Source of the DNA: Plantago ovata
Lineage: Eukaryota > Streptophyta > Magnoliopsida > Lamiales > Plantaginaceae
NCBI GenBank assembly: GCA_028274465.1
Contig: CM051458.1
Span: 57,711,253-57,775,252 of the forward strand
Length of the DNA: 64,000 nucleotides
Direction of reading: 5' to 3'
Under the pieces are notes generated by a model, which saw only the letters and a list, made by a program, of their open reading frames with translations, was not told the origin of the DNA and ran no database searches. This document shows positions 10,806 to 22,431 of this stretch, in pieces. A program made the position numbers and the translations under genes. Position 1 is the stretch's first letter; each line of letters starts with the position of its first letter.

Positions 10806-10927
10806 GCTAAAAAAAATCGAAAAAAAAGAAGAAAAGAAAAATTCCAGAAAAAAGAAAAGAAAACTGGAAAAGAAAAAAAAAAAGAAAAGACCCCAAAAAA
10901 GCAAGGAAGGGTCCAAAAAAAAGAGAG
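10806..10927 (+). repeat. A/G-rich low-complexity tract
   Basis: About 120 nt made almost only of A and G (runs of A broken by GAA, AAG and CCAGA), followed by GGGTCC and GAGAGCC. A Lys-rich reading frame across it is a composition artefact. The element I copy retains only the end of this tract at 41576-41610. Confidence 0.85.
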
Positions 10928-11029
10928 CCAAAAAGCAATTTAGCAAAGTGTTGTGTCTCATTTTCCAATTCTTGTAATGTTCGTAATCGTGATGTAAATT
11001 TTATCTTTTGTTTGTTTAAGTGTCATCTG

Positions 11030-11300
11030 TTCTACCCTCGTCCTGCCATTCAGGAAGTGATGAATAGCTTAAGGCTTTGCTTGAGAGAAGGGTAGAATAG
11101 GGGAGTGTTATCTTTTATAGGGAATCCTCCTTCGTTTGATGAGAGCCAGTATTGGTTCGACCTCTTTGAGGAAAAGTCTTAACTTGGTGAACAGCAGTAA
11201 GTCCTCAATTTCATAGGCACGGGACAACCATTCGTATTCTAACATGTTTCATTACGTCGTCACTGACTAGGTCCAGGTAGAAAATGTTACGAGAGACTAT
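11030..11300 (+). other. Conserved structured 3' block, element C
   Basis: A non-coding block that matches element I at about 41709-41945. It holds TCCTG/CAGGA (near 11039-11055) enclosed by a wider pair TTCTACCCT/AGGGTAGAA (near 11028-11096). In element I the inner stem is kept while the outer one is interrupted. The block lies upstream of the 3' purine tract. Conservation outside any frame suggests an RNA function such as packaging or 3'-end formation, but this is inference. Confidence 0.5.
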
Positions 11301-11499
11301 GTTGTCTTGACATAAGTGCTTATGTGAATGTGTATGAGTCAATCGAGGCATTCTTCAACCAATATTCATGTTATGATTTGTATGGTTTTTGTTCATATGT
11401 TTTTTGATAGATTCGATAGATTAGTTCATTTCATTTGGCATGAGACTCCATTTTTTTGTGTTGCATTGTTTTTTGCATTAGAGTCTAGCTTAGTTGCTT

Positions 11500-11530
11500 G
11501 AGGACAAGCAAAGGTTCGGTTTGGGGAGTT
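11500..11530 (+). other. 3' purine tract before LTR, element C
   Basis: GAGGACAAGCAAAGGTTCGG then TTTGGGGAGTT directly precedes the 3' LTR. The same tract ends at 42164 before the LTR of element I. TTTGGGGAGT is the probable plus-strand primer (polypurine tract). Confidence 0.7.
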
Positions 11531-12738
11531 TGATGAACGTGTATTTTACACTTTCATTCGAGTCGTTTTTCACCCAATTTAGCTATCCTCTATGTTAATT
11601 TAGCTATATTTTAGTGCATTTTATTAGAATAGTGTCACGTTTCCCTTTAGTTTGTATTTTACAGGTTTTGGGTGAAAAACGAGGTTTTCCGGGCAATTAT
11701 ATTGAAGTAGACAAGGAATTGGTGTTCAGAAGGCCTAATTGGAGTATCTAGAAGATTCCAAATAGGATTTGAAGTCTAGGGGTCGAGTCTGAAGGCTAAA
11801 AGGTCACTAGAAGGCAAAAACCGAGTCCGGAAAGGAAAAGAAATCCAAAAACGCGTCGAAAACGCATTTTCAGCCGTCAGAACTTCCCGGGCGAGTCACC
11901 CGGGACGTGGGGCGAATCGTCCCACACCAGGCGAATCGCCCGGTGTGTGGGAAGACTCGCCCCACACCTGCCGAATCACTATATATAGTTGCTCAGTTTT
12001 CTCCATTTTTCATACTTTTCCAGACCTGTTCTCTCACCTTTCTCATTAGTTTTAGGTAGGAATTCTCCAGAGCCTGTTCTGGGGATTCTTAGCTTAGGAG
12101 ATACTTTTTCTTAGCGTTTTGGAGCTTGTAAGATCGCGATTCTTCGGAGATTGACAACCTTCGGTAACATTGTATCTTACAGTTTTTCTATTTATATTTA
12201 TATATCTTTCAACATGTTTTCATTCAATCTTGCTATGATTTCTGTTGATTGCATGACATCTATGAGTAGCTAAACTTCTCGTTGGTGATAGTATGTGATT
12301 TCTTAGTGAAGGGTTAATAATTATGCTAATGACTATATCGCGCATTATACTTTGAGTTATTGCTTTATTTCTTTGATCTATCTAAAACCTCTATCTTCGT
12401 AGTGTTGAATAATAATGGAACACAATTGGACAATTCATTGATCAAAGATCTCTATGCAAAACCGGATACTTCATGCATGATTATTAACCTGCTATGCTTT
12501 GAATGATCATACTATCACCATCCTCCATTATCTGATAAGAAAAACCTTTGCTAAGTAGTTTGTTGATTTTATATTCTTAAGTTAGATTAGATAAAGCTAG
12601 TTATAGTCCTTAGAGATCGACACTCGAGGTTATTTTACTGCTACACTACGGTTTTCGTTGTAGTTGTGAATTGCCTTTGGCTAAATACAAATTTATTTGA
12701 TTAACTAGAATCTGACAAGTTCTAAAACCAGTTCATCA
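11531..12738 (+). repeat. 3' LTR of element C
   Basis: A 1,208-bp LTR from TGATGAACG to GTTCATCA. Unlike the 5' copy it keeps the GC-rich hairpins (about 11886-11968) and the TATA box (TATATATAG, 11980-11988). The outer GAATG completes the target duplication. Confidence 0.93.
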
Positions 12739-12743
12739 GAATG

Positions 12744-13838
12744 CCAAATATCACACCTACAGAGTTGTTCTCTCATCTTGCTACTGTCAACTACGAGACA
12801 AAGCAAAGAGAAAATGTGTTGCTGAAAAATCGCAAAACATTGCTCTTGCTGCAAAGCCGCCATCTTCTGAAAAGAAGAATGATAAAGAGCCTGCTGATGA
12901 AAATGCTTTAGTTGTTAAAAACATGAAGAAATTCATCAGTAATGTACTTGAAAGGCGAAAAGCAAAAGAGAAGTTGAAAAAGCATCTTGGTAACAACTAC
13001 CATAAATACCAGAATGAAACTAGCTCGCTGAACAAGCAAGCTCAGCAAGCAAATTCTTCTGAAGAACCAGCAGTTGGCAATGATCTCTGCTTTTATTGCA
13101 AAAAGCCTGGACACTTCAAAGCAAATTGTCCTTTGCTGAAAGGTAAATCTGCTGAAAAGAAGAAGAAGTTCAAAAGGGCTTTGATTGCTGAAGAAAAGAA
13201 AAAGCTTCAAGCAAAAATCGATATGCATTGATACTAGTTCTGAAGACAGTGAGGTAGAGAGCTCAGACACTGAAGAAGAAGTAGCCACTCTTGATGTAGA
13301 GATTGCCAAGGAAGTTTGTGGAATAGCTATGAAAGCTTATCCAGATGTGTCAAACTACGAATTCTGCCTCATGGCCGGTCAGATAAACATTCCTACCTCT
13401 GACTCTGACTCAGAAAGTGAACATGATATTGGCCTTGATAGAATTCAAGGAGAAATCGAAAGATTTGAGAAAACTCTGAGCAAACAGTAAGAGAAACTAC
13501 AGAATGCTGAAACTCTGACCAAGCAAACTACTGAAAAGTATGTTTTGCTCAAAGAAGAGTCAGAAAAGAAGGATGCTGAAATATTGCATCTCAAGAAGTT
13601 GATTGCTGAAACTACATAGAAGAATTCTCAAATGGCAATAGAATTGGAAGAGTATCAGTCATCAATTCTAAAGTTACTTGCTGAGATACAAGAAATGAAA
13701 AGGATGAAAATCAATTTCAAATCTTATGCTGATGCGAGTAACACGCTGAATGAACTAAACTCTTATCTGAGAGACCCATCTTAGAAAGAAGGTTTAGGTG
13801 CAACGTATGAAGGTGATGATGTAATAATCTTGAGTAAA
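12744..13838 (+). pseudogene. gag: Sirevirus gag of element B, 3' part
   Basis: Continuation of the gag gene broken at 4634. It begins PNITPTELFSHLATVNYETK, then loses frame by a one-base deletion near 12821. It is open again at 12923-13231 with the zinc knuckle CFYCKKPGHFKANC and a Lys-rich tail, and at 13185-13490 with Ser/Asp/Glu-rich sequence. A stop at 13488-13490 and further in-frame stops follow in a coiled-coil-like region. Element D interrupts the gene at 13839. The rest of B is not found in the window. Confidence 0.88.
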
Positions 13839-15028
13839 TGATGAACGTGTATTTTACACTTTCATTCGAGTCTTTTTCACCAATTTAGCTATCCTCTAGG
13901 TTAATTTAGCTTATATTTTAGTGCATTTTATTAGAATAGTGTCACGTTTCCATTTTCTTTGCATTTGTCAGGTTTTAGGTAAAAAACGTATGTTTATGGG
14001 CAATATTGATGAAGAGGACGAAGTTTTGGTGTTTCGAGGACATTCGTGGTGTATCTAGAAGGTTCCGGATGAGATTTGAGGCCTAGGGGACGAGTTTCAA
14101 GGCTTAGAGGTCACTAGAAGGCAAAATCCGAGTCCGGAAAGGAAAAGAATACCGAAAATCTCGTTCTCGCCAGTCTGGATGTCCCAGGCGAACCGCCTGG
14201 GACGTGGGGAGATTTTCCCCACACCAGGCGAATCGCCCGGCGCCTGGGAGTTTCCGACATCTATATATAGTTTGCCTATTTTTCTACGTTTTTCAGACCT
14301 TTTCACATTATTTTGAGAGACAAATTCTCCATAGCCTGTTCTGGGAATTATTAGCATAGAAGACTCTTTTTCTTATTGATTTGGAAGATTTAGCATAGAG
14401 ATTGGACATCATTGATTTTCGATTCTTGCTTGTGAGTTAGCAATTCATCGGAGATTGACAACCTTCGTTGGTAACTTGTATCTCACGATTTTTCTGCTTT
14501 TATTTATTTCATTCAACATGTTTTCATTCAATCATGCTTTGATTCTTGTTGATTGCAATATGAGTAGCTAAATCTATCGTTGGTGATAGTATGTGATTTC
14601 TTAGCTAGGGAACATGATTATGCATGAGTGGCTTCGCGCGTTTAAGACTTGATTTATTGTTTTATTTCTTTGATCTATCTGAGCCATCTATCTTCTTAGT
14701 GTTGAATTGAAAGGAACACATAGGACAATTCATGATCATAGATCTCTATACAAACTTCAAGTACTTCATGCATGATTATTAACCGTTGCTTTGAATGACC
14801 ATACTATCACTGACTTGCATCATATTGATAAGAAAAATCTGTGCTTTGCTTGATTTCTGATTTATAGTTTAAGTTAAATTTGATAAAGCTAGTTATAGTC
14901 CTTAGAGATCGACACTCGAGGTTATTTTACTTCTACACTACGTGCCTTGGTTTTCGTTGTAGTTGTGAATTGCCTTTGGCTAAAAACAAATTTATTTGAA
15001 TAATTGAGTCTGACAATCTCGTTCATCA
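13839..15028 (+). repeat. 5' LTR of element D
   Basis: A 1,190-bp LTR, TGATGAACG...GTTCATCA, with TATA box at 14262-14270. Hairpins upstream of it include a 10-bp stem at 14181-14203 (GTCCCAGGCG / CGCCTGGGAC) and one at 14204-14222. The first differs from its element A counterpart by an A-T for G-C exchange, which keeps the pairing. Confidence 0.9.
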
Positions 15029-15031
15029 AAT

Positions 15032-15049
15032 TGGCGCCGTTGCCGGGGA
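15032..15049 (+). other. Primer-binding site, element D (tRNA-Asp)
   Basis: TGGCGCCGTTGCCGGGGA, identical to that of element C and three bases after the LTR. Confidence 0.92.
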
Positions 15050-15131
15050 CTATACTCCTTTTTTCTCTTTAGCTTATTTATATTTTCAACATTCAATTCT
15101 CAGAGTTAGTAGTTAATTTGTTTCCAGAATT

Positions 15132-17017
15132 TTGCGACATCTAACAGGACTAATTTCAGTTTTGAGTTACTCCTGTTACAGATATTCAGGTTCCGTGATG
15201 GCTCGTCCGCTGTTGAAATCATGGGTTCAATCCAACAAGGAACGAATGAAAGGTCCAGCGATTGTCCTTTCGCCTGCGACTCGTGACTTGGAAATCAAAA
15301 ACCACATGTTCCAGCAACTCCCGCGGTTCTATGGCTTGGGTAGGGAAGACGTGATGGGGTATTTGCATGATATCGATGACTTCGTCAACCAACTCCCAAG
15401 ACCGAGCACGGAGGTGACGGATGACGAGCTGTGAATGAAGGTTTTTGCAATGGGGCTTGGCGATAAAGCCAAGGCTCTATGGAAGCCGGATCACTAAACA
15501 CCTGGGCCAAGGTGTTTTCTACTTTTATGGAGAAATACTTTCCCCATACTTTGACTACTGCGCTGAAGGCGCAAATCAGTGGTTTCAAGCAAGACTATGA
15601 TGAGATCATCTACACTGCTCTCGAGAGGTTCAAGGACCTCATGAATAAGTGCCCTCACCATGGGATGGAGCTTTCTGATCTCGTCCAGCACTTCTATAAT
15701 GGGCTTACTTATGAGAGCCAACAGGTGGTGGATTTCCAGTGCCGAGGAAATATCTAGGAAGAGACCGCCGAGGATGTATGGGCGTGTTTTGAGAGGCTTG
15801 CTAAGGGATATCAGTTCAAGGATCCAAGGGCCATGTTCAAAAGGCGTGGAACTAAAGCTCCAACAAAACCAGGGATGCAGTTGAACGGTGTGAGTGGGGA
15901 TAGGCTTGATGGCTTTGCCCATGAGATGAAGCAGGCCCTTAAGAGCTCGATGGGGCAGCCTCTTTACAATGAAGTTTGCAGGGTGTGCAAGAATTATGGG
16001 CATGGGGCTCATATGTGTAGGTCTGATTTGGCCAATGATAGTGTTTACTGGGTAGACCGTAGTAATCGCAACTACGGAAATGACCATTGTGGAAATCCTG
16101 CTGAAGCATCTCAATCCAAGTCTGCTACTCTCTTTGATAAATTACAGAAATTGGTCGATTCCACCCAAGGTTTTCTTAAGCATTATGAAGAAGATTCGGA
16201 GAAGACAAGGGCGAGACTTGATCAGTTGGAGGCAAGCACTAGGCTTGCTCATCAAAAGATGCAAAAGTTGATTGACCGTGGAGCAAGTAGGGAGCAAGGG
16301 AAGTTGCCTAGCAACACTGAGAAGTCGATGTCCATTACTTTGGTGGGTGATCTTCCTGTTCAGATTACTATCAAGAAAGTTGCTAAATGTGAGTGTTGCA
16401 AGAATGGTGAGCCCCCACTAGCCAAGGAAGAAGAGAAGGACCTTGGTTTTAATGTTAGCGATGAGGAGCAAGAAGATCCCGAGCCAATTCCTGATAGTTT
16501 CGATGTTAAGGTTGGGATTGGTGAACTTGAAGATGACCGTGCTACACTAGATACGGGATCTTACTCGAATGTGCTCCCTATGAATGTGTTTGAGAAGAGT
16601 GGCCTTGGAGAGCTTTCGGAGCATAAGGCTATTGTGCAACTTGCGGATGGATCCTTTGTACGACCCGAAGGCATTGTGAAGAACGTATTGGTTAAGATTG
16701 GTGAAGCTTCTGTATACACCAACTTTGTTGTGATGCCGGCGTCTACTCCTGGGATGGGTGATGTTGTTCTCTTGGGGCGAACATTCTTGACTAAGTTACG
16801 CTCCGTAATCGACATCTACCGAAGAACTTGGACCATCGAGGTGGATGGCAAGCAACATGTGTTGCGAGCCATATTTGATCCTATTCCTCACTTCAATGCT
16901 TCTCATTCTATTAACTACTTTGGTCTTGCTGTATATGTACATTCTCATTCTCAGGTACTAGGTATGAGGAAGAGATCAATGAAGGGGAAGTCTAGTACCC
17001 GTAAGGACAAGAACTAA
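15132..17017 (+). pseudogene. gag-pro: gag-protease gene of element D
   Basis: Capsid, nucleocapsid and retropepsin of the same family as C. Homology begins at the ATG at 15198 (MARPLLKSWVQSNKERMKGP); the N-terminal part seen in A is missing. Breaks are AGA to TGA at 15432-15434, a deletion near 15474 and TGG to TAG at 15755-15757. From 15833 a 394-residue stretch is open. It holds the zinc knuckle CRVCKNYGHGAHMC (residues 49-62), a coiled-coil-like segment, an acidic linker, the active site LDTGS (DTG 16550-16558, residues 240-242) and VVLLGRTFL near the end of the protease fold. It ends with a Lys/Arg tail and no RT follows. Confidence 0.92.
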
Positions 17018-17520
17018 AGAGCGAGAAGAAGTTGAGTCAAAGACTCTTTAAACAATGGCGCTATCCGGGAGGCAACCCGGTGTTTTATTGCTTTTTGCAT
17101 TGCATGCATATTTATTTTGAGCATGTCATTGTGTTTTTCATATGTTTTTGGTGATAAAAAAGGTTTTAAGATGATAATTTTGCGCTTTGAGAGGAAAAAG
17201 GCGTCTCCAGGAGTCTGGAGATGCCAGGCGAACCGCCACCCATGTGGGGCGATTCGCCTGGCAAGTCCAGGCCGCCTGGGACATTCTGGACGCCCCAGGC
17301 GAATCGCCCCCCACCTAGGGCGGTTCGCCCCGGGTGTCCAGAAACCCGGAGGTCTGGATTTTCGTTCGGAACCCCATTTTACTCCTATTATGCTAAATTA
17401 TTGATCTTTTTACTTCTTTTATCGCCGTTTTGGTTTCTCACGAGTTTCCTTGAGTCCTATAGGTTACAGGTACAAGTTGGCTCTCACCTTAAATCCACTT
17501 TCGACGTTCGGGACTGATAG
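17018..17520 (+). other. Non-coding stretch after gag-pro, element D
   Basis: It contains the block shared with C (17053-17080) with a perfect CCGGG/CCCGG hairpin at 17065-17080. A GC-rich inverted-repeat array (17222-17340) includes a 10-bp pair GCCAGGCGAA / TTCGCCTGGC. No gene is seen. It ends GACTGATAG at the start of element E. Confidence 0.7.
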
Positions 17521-19596
17521 TGTATATGCCCTAGAGACAGTCCTTATTAAAGGCATGGAGCGCTTATAAAGGGCATATATGTACTATTATATAGGTCAAC
17601 GTAATATAATATATGTTTGTTGTTTTACTATTGAGTATCGCTTTCATATTTATATTACACCAAGCATGCAGAATGTCATATCTCTGTTTCTGTCTGTATT
17701 GATATTAAACATGTCCCCTCGGATAGATGACCGATCACACAAATAGTGCGAGCTATGTGAGTTATCATCTATCCCAAACTCTCCCTAGTCGAGGTTCATC
17801 TCGGGTGTAGGGGTCTGAATGAACCAGAAGAGACTAGTATGCGTGGAGGTTATACTTGTTGGAGCAAGTGTGAGTCGATCCCACGGCCACGGAACGGATT
17901 GTTGGACAATCAAGAAACGTTCCCATAACTGCGCATAGTTGTTTGTAGAATGATTATCGAACATTAGAAGTACCCACCGGACACTCCCATCGATGTATAC
18001 TCTACACCGAAGTGACTATGGGAACCGGTAAGTTGTCGAAGTGATGCCATTCGTCCTTTGGACTTACAGGACTTTATCATCACATTTGTTGCCCCATATC
18101 CTTGGTGGACCCGTCGATGTCAGCTCTGAATAAGCAGTTGACCTAAGACACGATCCAGGATTATGGCTACATACAAATGGGGATGATAAGTGATTATGTG
18201 AAGGATTCATCTCTCATGTGTAGCACAGGAGAGTACTGCTCATAGTCTTCATAGTTGTGTTGGTAAAGTCACTGGCCAGTGCATCGATATATTATGATGG
18301 TCATAAGTATATCTTCGTAACCAAGCAACTCCCTGAGACGCCCGTGGATGTATTATTGGGATAGACACATCATCGATCCTAGATGCATTCGAGTAAGTCA
18401 GATGAAGGGACGTTACCATCGCCGCGTTGAGCGCAACAGACTTCGCAACGAAAGGGTTTGCTTTGAGAAACCTTTCAAACGTCCTCATGTATTAATATTG
18501 CAAATGGAACCGTCTAGAAATTCCATTTTGCCTAGTCTAGGACTTGCTTAATACAATGAGGCCCTATGGGTCACACTATGTGGTGATTCAGCTTATCAGA
18601 ATATCCTTGAAGATGGAATCGCAATTAATTTGGAATTAATTGTGATTGATGGATTATAATTGATTTGGAATTAATTATAATATTTGGTGGCTCAATTAAT
18701 GATTTGGAATTATTAATTGAATTGGCTAATTAATTGTATTTTATGTAAATACAATTAAAGATTATATTTTAGAAATATAATAGAGGTTTGATTTGAAAGG
18801 ATATGTTAATTTAGAATTAACATATGCACATGGGAAAAATCTACTTGGAGTTTGAATTGCCTTAGAAATATAAGTGGGTTCCAAAATTGGGACCCACCTA
18901 TCTCCCTTAGGACAGGCGCGCGCGCGCAAGCTGAGATAGGGGAAGGAGTTCGACTCCTTCCTCTATTAGAAGTCCAAGGGATAAGTTAGATTTTCCTGAT
19001 TGAGTTTTAATTTGATTGGGAATGAATCTAGACTTGAAATTGGTTTCCTAGTGCGATAAGAATTAGATTCTTATTCCTTTACGAAGTCTAATTGCTTATG
19101 CTTTAGTCTTCTATTGACTACTATATATAGTAGACTATTAGAGAGCTTTCAATATAAGTTTTCACACAGTTGAATACCCAGTTTTCTTAGAGAAAATAAA
19201 AAAGCTCTCCCCTACCTCTATATAGCCCCACGCGCGCGCCACCCTCACCGGAGGAAAACCGCCGCCCCGTCTTCTTGGTCACACAAAGAATATCCTAGCA
19301 TTCTTCCGATAGGCTGTTCATCCGTGGATACCAAGGTTGAGGTTCTAGGAGCCGGAAACTAACTCTTATTGTCTTGCAGAAAATCAGAGTATTGCAGATA
19401 TCTTCGACTTCGACGAAGGAGAAGATACACCGGATTATTACGAAGACTTGGAAGCTGCTTTGGAAGTAAGGTTAGTCTTCTAATTGACGTGTTTACATAT
19501 ATACGACATATACATAATCAATTAACCTGTATGTTAAGAAAAATTTTGTAATTCCGCTGCGTACCTTAGGGGTAACTCTGACCGTATTTTTTTACA
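17521..19596 (+). repeat. Putative 5' LTR of element E
   Basis: It starts TGTATATGCCC and ends TTTTTTTACA, one base before the primer site, giving TGTA...TACA ends. It is 2,076 bp long and has no partner in the window, so both ends are inferred. A TATA-like CTATATATAG lies at 19121-19130. AT-rich AATTAATT-type repeats occupy about 18620-18780, and CG alternations occur at 18917-18927 and 19230-19239. Confidence 0.65.
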
Positions 19597-19597
19597 G

Positions 19598-19609
19598 TGG
19601 TATCAGAGC
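19598..19609 (+). other. Primer-binding site, element E (tRNA-iMet)
   Basis: TGGTATCAGAGC, complementary to initiator tRNA-Met and identical to the site in the Sirevirus elements. Confidence 0.9.
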
Positions 19610-19776
19610 GAGGTTAATTGATTGCGTATATATGTATATATGTTGTATGCTTTTGTAGTTTATGTGGATGCAATTGATTCTATGATTAATTCGATTTTCA
19701 AAAGTTTTGTTTTTTATATAAATTTAGAATTTATAATTTTTCAAACAAAAAAAATAAATAAATAAAATATATATAT

Positions 19777-19880
19777 CGACCGGGCCGCCTGCGTGCCGCA
19801 GGCGCCCGTGCCTGCGGGCGCAGGCGCTCCGCGCTTGCGTGCCGCGAGCACCCGTGCGCCGCAGGCGCGCGGCGCCGTTG
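19777..19880 (+). repeat. GC-rich leader island, element E
   Basis: About 100 nt of very GC-rich sequence between AT-rich flanks in the untranslated leader. Short words such as GCGTGCCGC, GCAGGCGC and GCCCGTGC recur directly and inverted, so several alternative stems are possible. Confidence 0.75.
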
Positions 19881-20098
19881 GAGTATAGCATAGTATGGAT
19901 TTGGATCTTGACCACTACGGTAACTTGTTGGACATTACCCGTATGTTTGTTTTGGGGGCAAGCATATGTGAAAATAGTGGGAGCTAAACAACTAAAGGAC
20001 CTTGTTGTTTAGTTATGTTGATTGTGTATTTAGAAGTAATATTTCAATAGTTGATTTATTAGTTTCGTTCTATATTATTTCTCCTTAGGAAATTAGAA

Positions 20099-21180
20099 AT
20101 GGCGAGTATCTCGCTCCGTGCTGTCTTAGAGAAGCAAATTTTGACCGGACCAAACTTCCGAGATTGGATCAGGAATATACGTTTGGTGCTGAGGTACGAA
20201 AGGATTGAGTATGTCTTGGACGAGGCTAATCCCGTGTGTCCCGAGAATCAGACTGCCGATGAAGTTGCTGATTTGGAATCAAGCCAACAAGGCAAAGTCT
20301 GATAAGCATCATGAGGATGCTAGATCCGCGCAGTGTATTATGCTGGCGGCAATGAGCAATGAGCTGCAGAGACAACATGATAGCATGTTTCCGTATGAGA
20401 TGCTGAAGCATTTTGAGTCGCTCTTTAAGACGACAGCCAGAAGTGTTGAATTTGATTTGATCAAAGAGATATACAGATGCAAGCTCAATGAAGGAGGGAA
20501 CATGTCTGAACATGTTCTCAAGATGAGAATAAGATCATGGTGATCTTTGTCCTTCAATCATTGCCGAGTTCGTATTCGCAGTTCGTCATTGACTACACGA
20601 TGAATGCGAAGGATGTCACACTGCCCGAACTCCATGATCTGCTGAAGACATGTGATCAAACTCTTCCTAAACCCGAGAAACAAAGGTGTTAAGGGTAAGG
20701 GAAAGTCGGGAGCCAAGGCTAACACTTCGAGTGATAAGCCTAAGCGTCTGAACCAGAAAAGGAAGTTCAAGAGAAGCGGAACGGTACGCACAGATGAATG
20801 TCTTTTCTGTAAGCAGAAAGGACATTGGAAGAAAGATTGCCCTAAGCTGAGGGAAGATCAAGCTAAGAAGCCACTGGCTTCTAGCTTAGGTATGTTTGTT
20901 ATAGAAATGAACATGACTACTTTTGACTCTAATGGTTGGGTATTAGATACAGCCTGTGGCTCGCACATTTGTAATAATGTGCAGGGGCTGATTGAACACA
21001 GGCTAGTCAAGCAAGGTGAAATCGACTTGCATGTTGGGAACGACAATCCAGTTGAAGCCAAACGCGTTGGACGCTGCAAGATAGATTTACCATCAGGACA
21101 ATGTTTGGAACTTGATAACGTTTATTTTGTTCCATCAATTGTCAGAAACATTATTTCCATTCCATTGTTGGACAATTTGG
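20099..21180 (+). pseudogene. gag-pro: gag and protease of element E
   Basis: The capsid gene starts MASISLRAVLEKQILTGPNF at 20099. A frameshift near 20285 moves it to another frame (AQCIMLAAMSNELQRQHDSM), open to 20541, and a second shift follows. From 20652 it is open again with the zinc knuckle CLFCKQKGHWKKDC (20799-20840). The protease active site is WVLDTACGSHIC, with DTA at 20946-20954 where DTG or DSG is expected. The Gly-to-Ala change would by itself be expected to inactivate the protease. The frame then enters a tandem duplication at 21175. Confidence 0.85.
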
Positions 21181-21696
21181 GTTTTCCTTTCGATTTGCTA
21201 ATAATACTTGTTATTTTCCATTAAATGACCAGTATTATGGAAAAGTTCGCTTAGTGAATGGTTTATATATTTTGCAAAGTAGTCTACCTTTATTTCAAAT
21301 AAATAACAAACAACCGTCTTCAAGTAGGAAGAATAATCCATCTTATCTATGGCATTGTCGGCTAGGCCATATCAATGAAACACGGATTCAAAGACTAAGG
21401 AAGTTGGACTACTTAGAACCATTTGATTTTGAATCAATTTGGGTTTTTCCTTTCGATTTGCTAATAATACTTGTTATTTTTCATTAAATGACCAGTATTA
21501 TGGAAAAGTTCGCTTAGTGAATGGTTTATATATTTTGCAAAGTAGTCTACCTTTATTTCAAATAAATAACAAACAACCGTCTTCAAGTAGGAAGAATAAT
21601 CCATCTTATCTATGGCATTGTCGGCTAGGCCATATCAATGAAACACGGATTCAAAGACTAAGGAAGTTGGACTACTTAGAACCATTTGATTTTGAA
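21175..21696 (+). repeat. Tandem 261-bp duplication in element E pol
   Basis: 21175-21435 is repeated directly as about 21436-21696, with only two differences seen (an extra T and one C/T). The unit covers the pre-integrase region, including WHCRLGH. The duplication therefore gives two integrase N-terminal HH pairs and disrupts the frame. Near identity points to a recent event compared with the decay around it, unless it is an assembly error. Confidence 0.92.
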
Positions 21697-22431
21697 TCAT
21701 ATGGTACATGCGAATCATGTGTTAAGGGTAAGATGACGAACAAACCTTTTGTTGGACAAGGTGTTCGTGCCACTCGCTGCTTAGAGCTCATACATACCGA
21801 TGTATGTGGACCTCTTAAAGTCCATGCGCGTGGGGGTTATCCTTACTTCGTTACCTTTACTGACGATTTATCAAGGTATGGATATATTTATCTTATGAAG
21901 AATAAATCCGAGACCTTTGGAAAATTCAAGGAGTTTAGGAATGAGGTCGAGAATGAATTGAACCTAAGGATAGTCACTCTTCGATCAGATCGATGAGGTG
22001 AATACCTTAGTGAAGAATTTATCGACTACTTGAAGGAAAATTGAATTCAATCGCAATGGACTCCTCCTGGAACACCACTGTTAAATGGTGTGTCTGAGAG
22101 GAGGAATCGAACCCTGTTAGACATGGTAAGATCAATAATTCGATTCTCGACTCTTCCAAAATATCTGTGGGGATATGCACTACAAACTGCAATCTACATT
22201 CTGAACCGTGTACCATCTAAATCAGTGGAGAAAACTCCTTATGAGTTATGGAAGGGAAAGAAGCCCTCACTGGGCTATCTTAGACCTTGGGGCTGTCCTG
22301 CGATAGTCAAACTGATGCTCACTGATAAGTTAGATGCCAAGGTTGTCAAAGTATATTTCATAGGCTATCCTCGTCAGACGAGAGGCTATGAATTCTATCA
22401 TGCTGAAGATCACAAGGTGATAGTATCTTGA
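21580..22431 (+). pseudogene. int: Integrase region of element E
   Basis: The zinc-binding HHCC module (WHCRLGH, then CESC) is followed by the catalytic core: HTDVCGP, then LRSD where a stop at 21994-21996 replaces the first Gly of the usual DRGGEY, and [11 protein letters not shown] with the third acidic residue. A second stop lies at 22042-22044. The frame ends at 22429-22431. Downstream text to 22691 is recognisable copia linker with many stops. RT and RNase H are absent because element F begins. Confidence 0.85.

Larger units (their letters stand above)
4635..12738 (+). mobile_element. Complete Ty3 element C (gag-pro only)
   Basis: An 8,104-bp element with TGATGAACG...GTTCATCA LTRs at both ends. 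It is flanked by the perfect 5-bp target duplication GAATG (4630-4634 and 12739-12743) and is inserted in the gag gene of copia element B. Order: 5' LTR, tRNA-Asp primer site, gag-protease frame, about 3.5 kb without RT or integrase, purine-rich tract, 3' LTR. No RT (YVDD-like), RNase H or integrase motif is readable in 8033-11530. It is therefore a non-autonomous element resembling the plant TR-GAG type, with a protease domain in addition. The relation to Athila is inferred from the primer site and gag. Confidence 0.9.
13839..17520 (+). mobile_element. Ty3 element D, 3'-truncated
   Basis: A second member of the gag-protease family, inserted in element B gag with GTAAA (13834-13838) as the probable left target duplication. 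It keeps its 5' LTR, primer site, gag-protease frame and about 500 bp of non-coding DNA. It stops where copia element E begins at 17521, and no 3' LTR is found. Its LTR is visibly more diverged from A and C than these are from each other, so it is another subfamily or an older copy. Confidence 0.85.

Noticed and set aside
10722..10977. Lys-rich frames across the A/G tract
   Set aside because: Produced by the low-complexity purine run; no start context or homology.
19777..19880. Host CpG-island promoter
   Set aside because: It lies between the primer site and gag of element E, so it is retroelement leader, not a host promoter.
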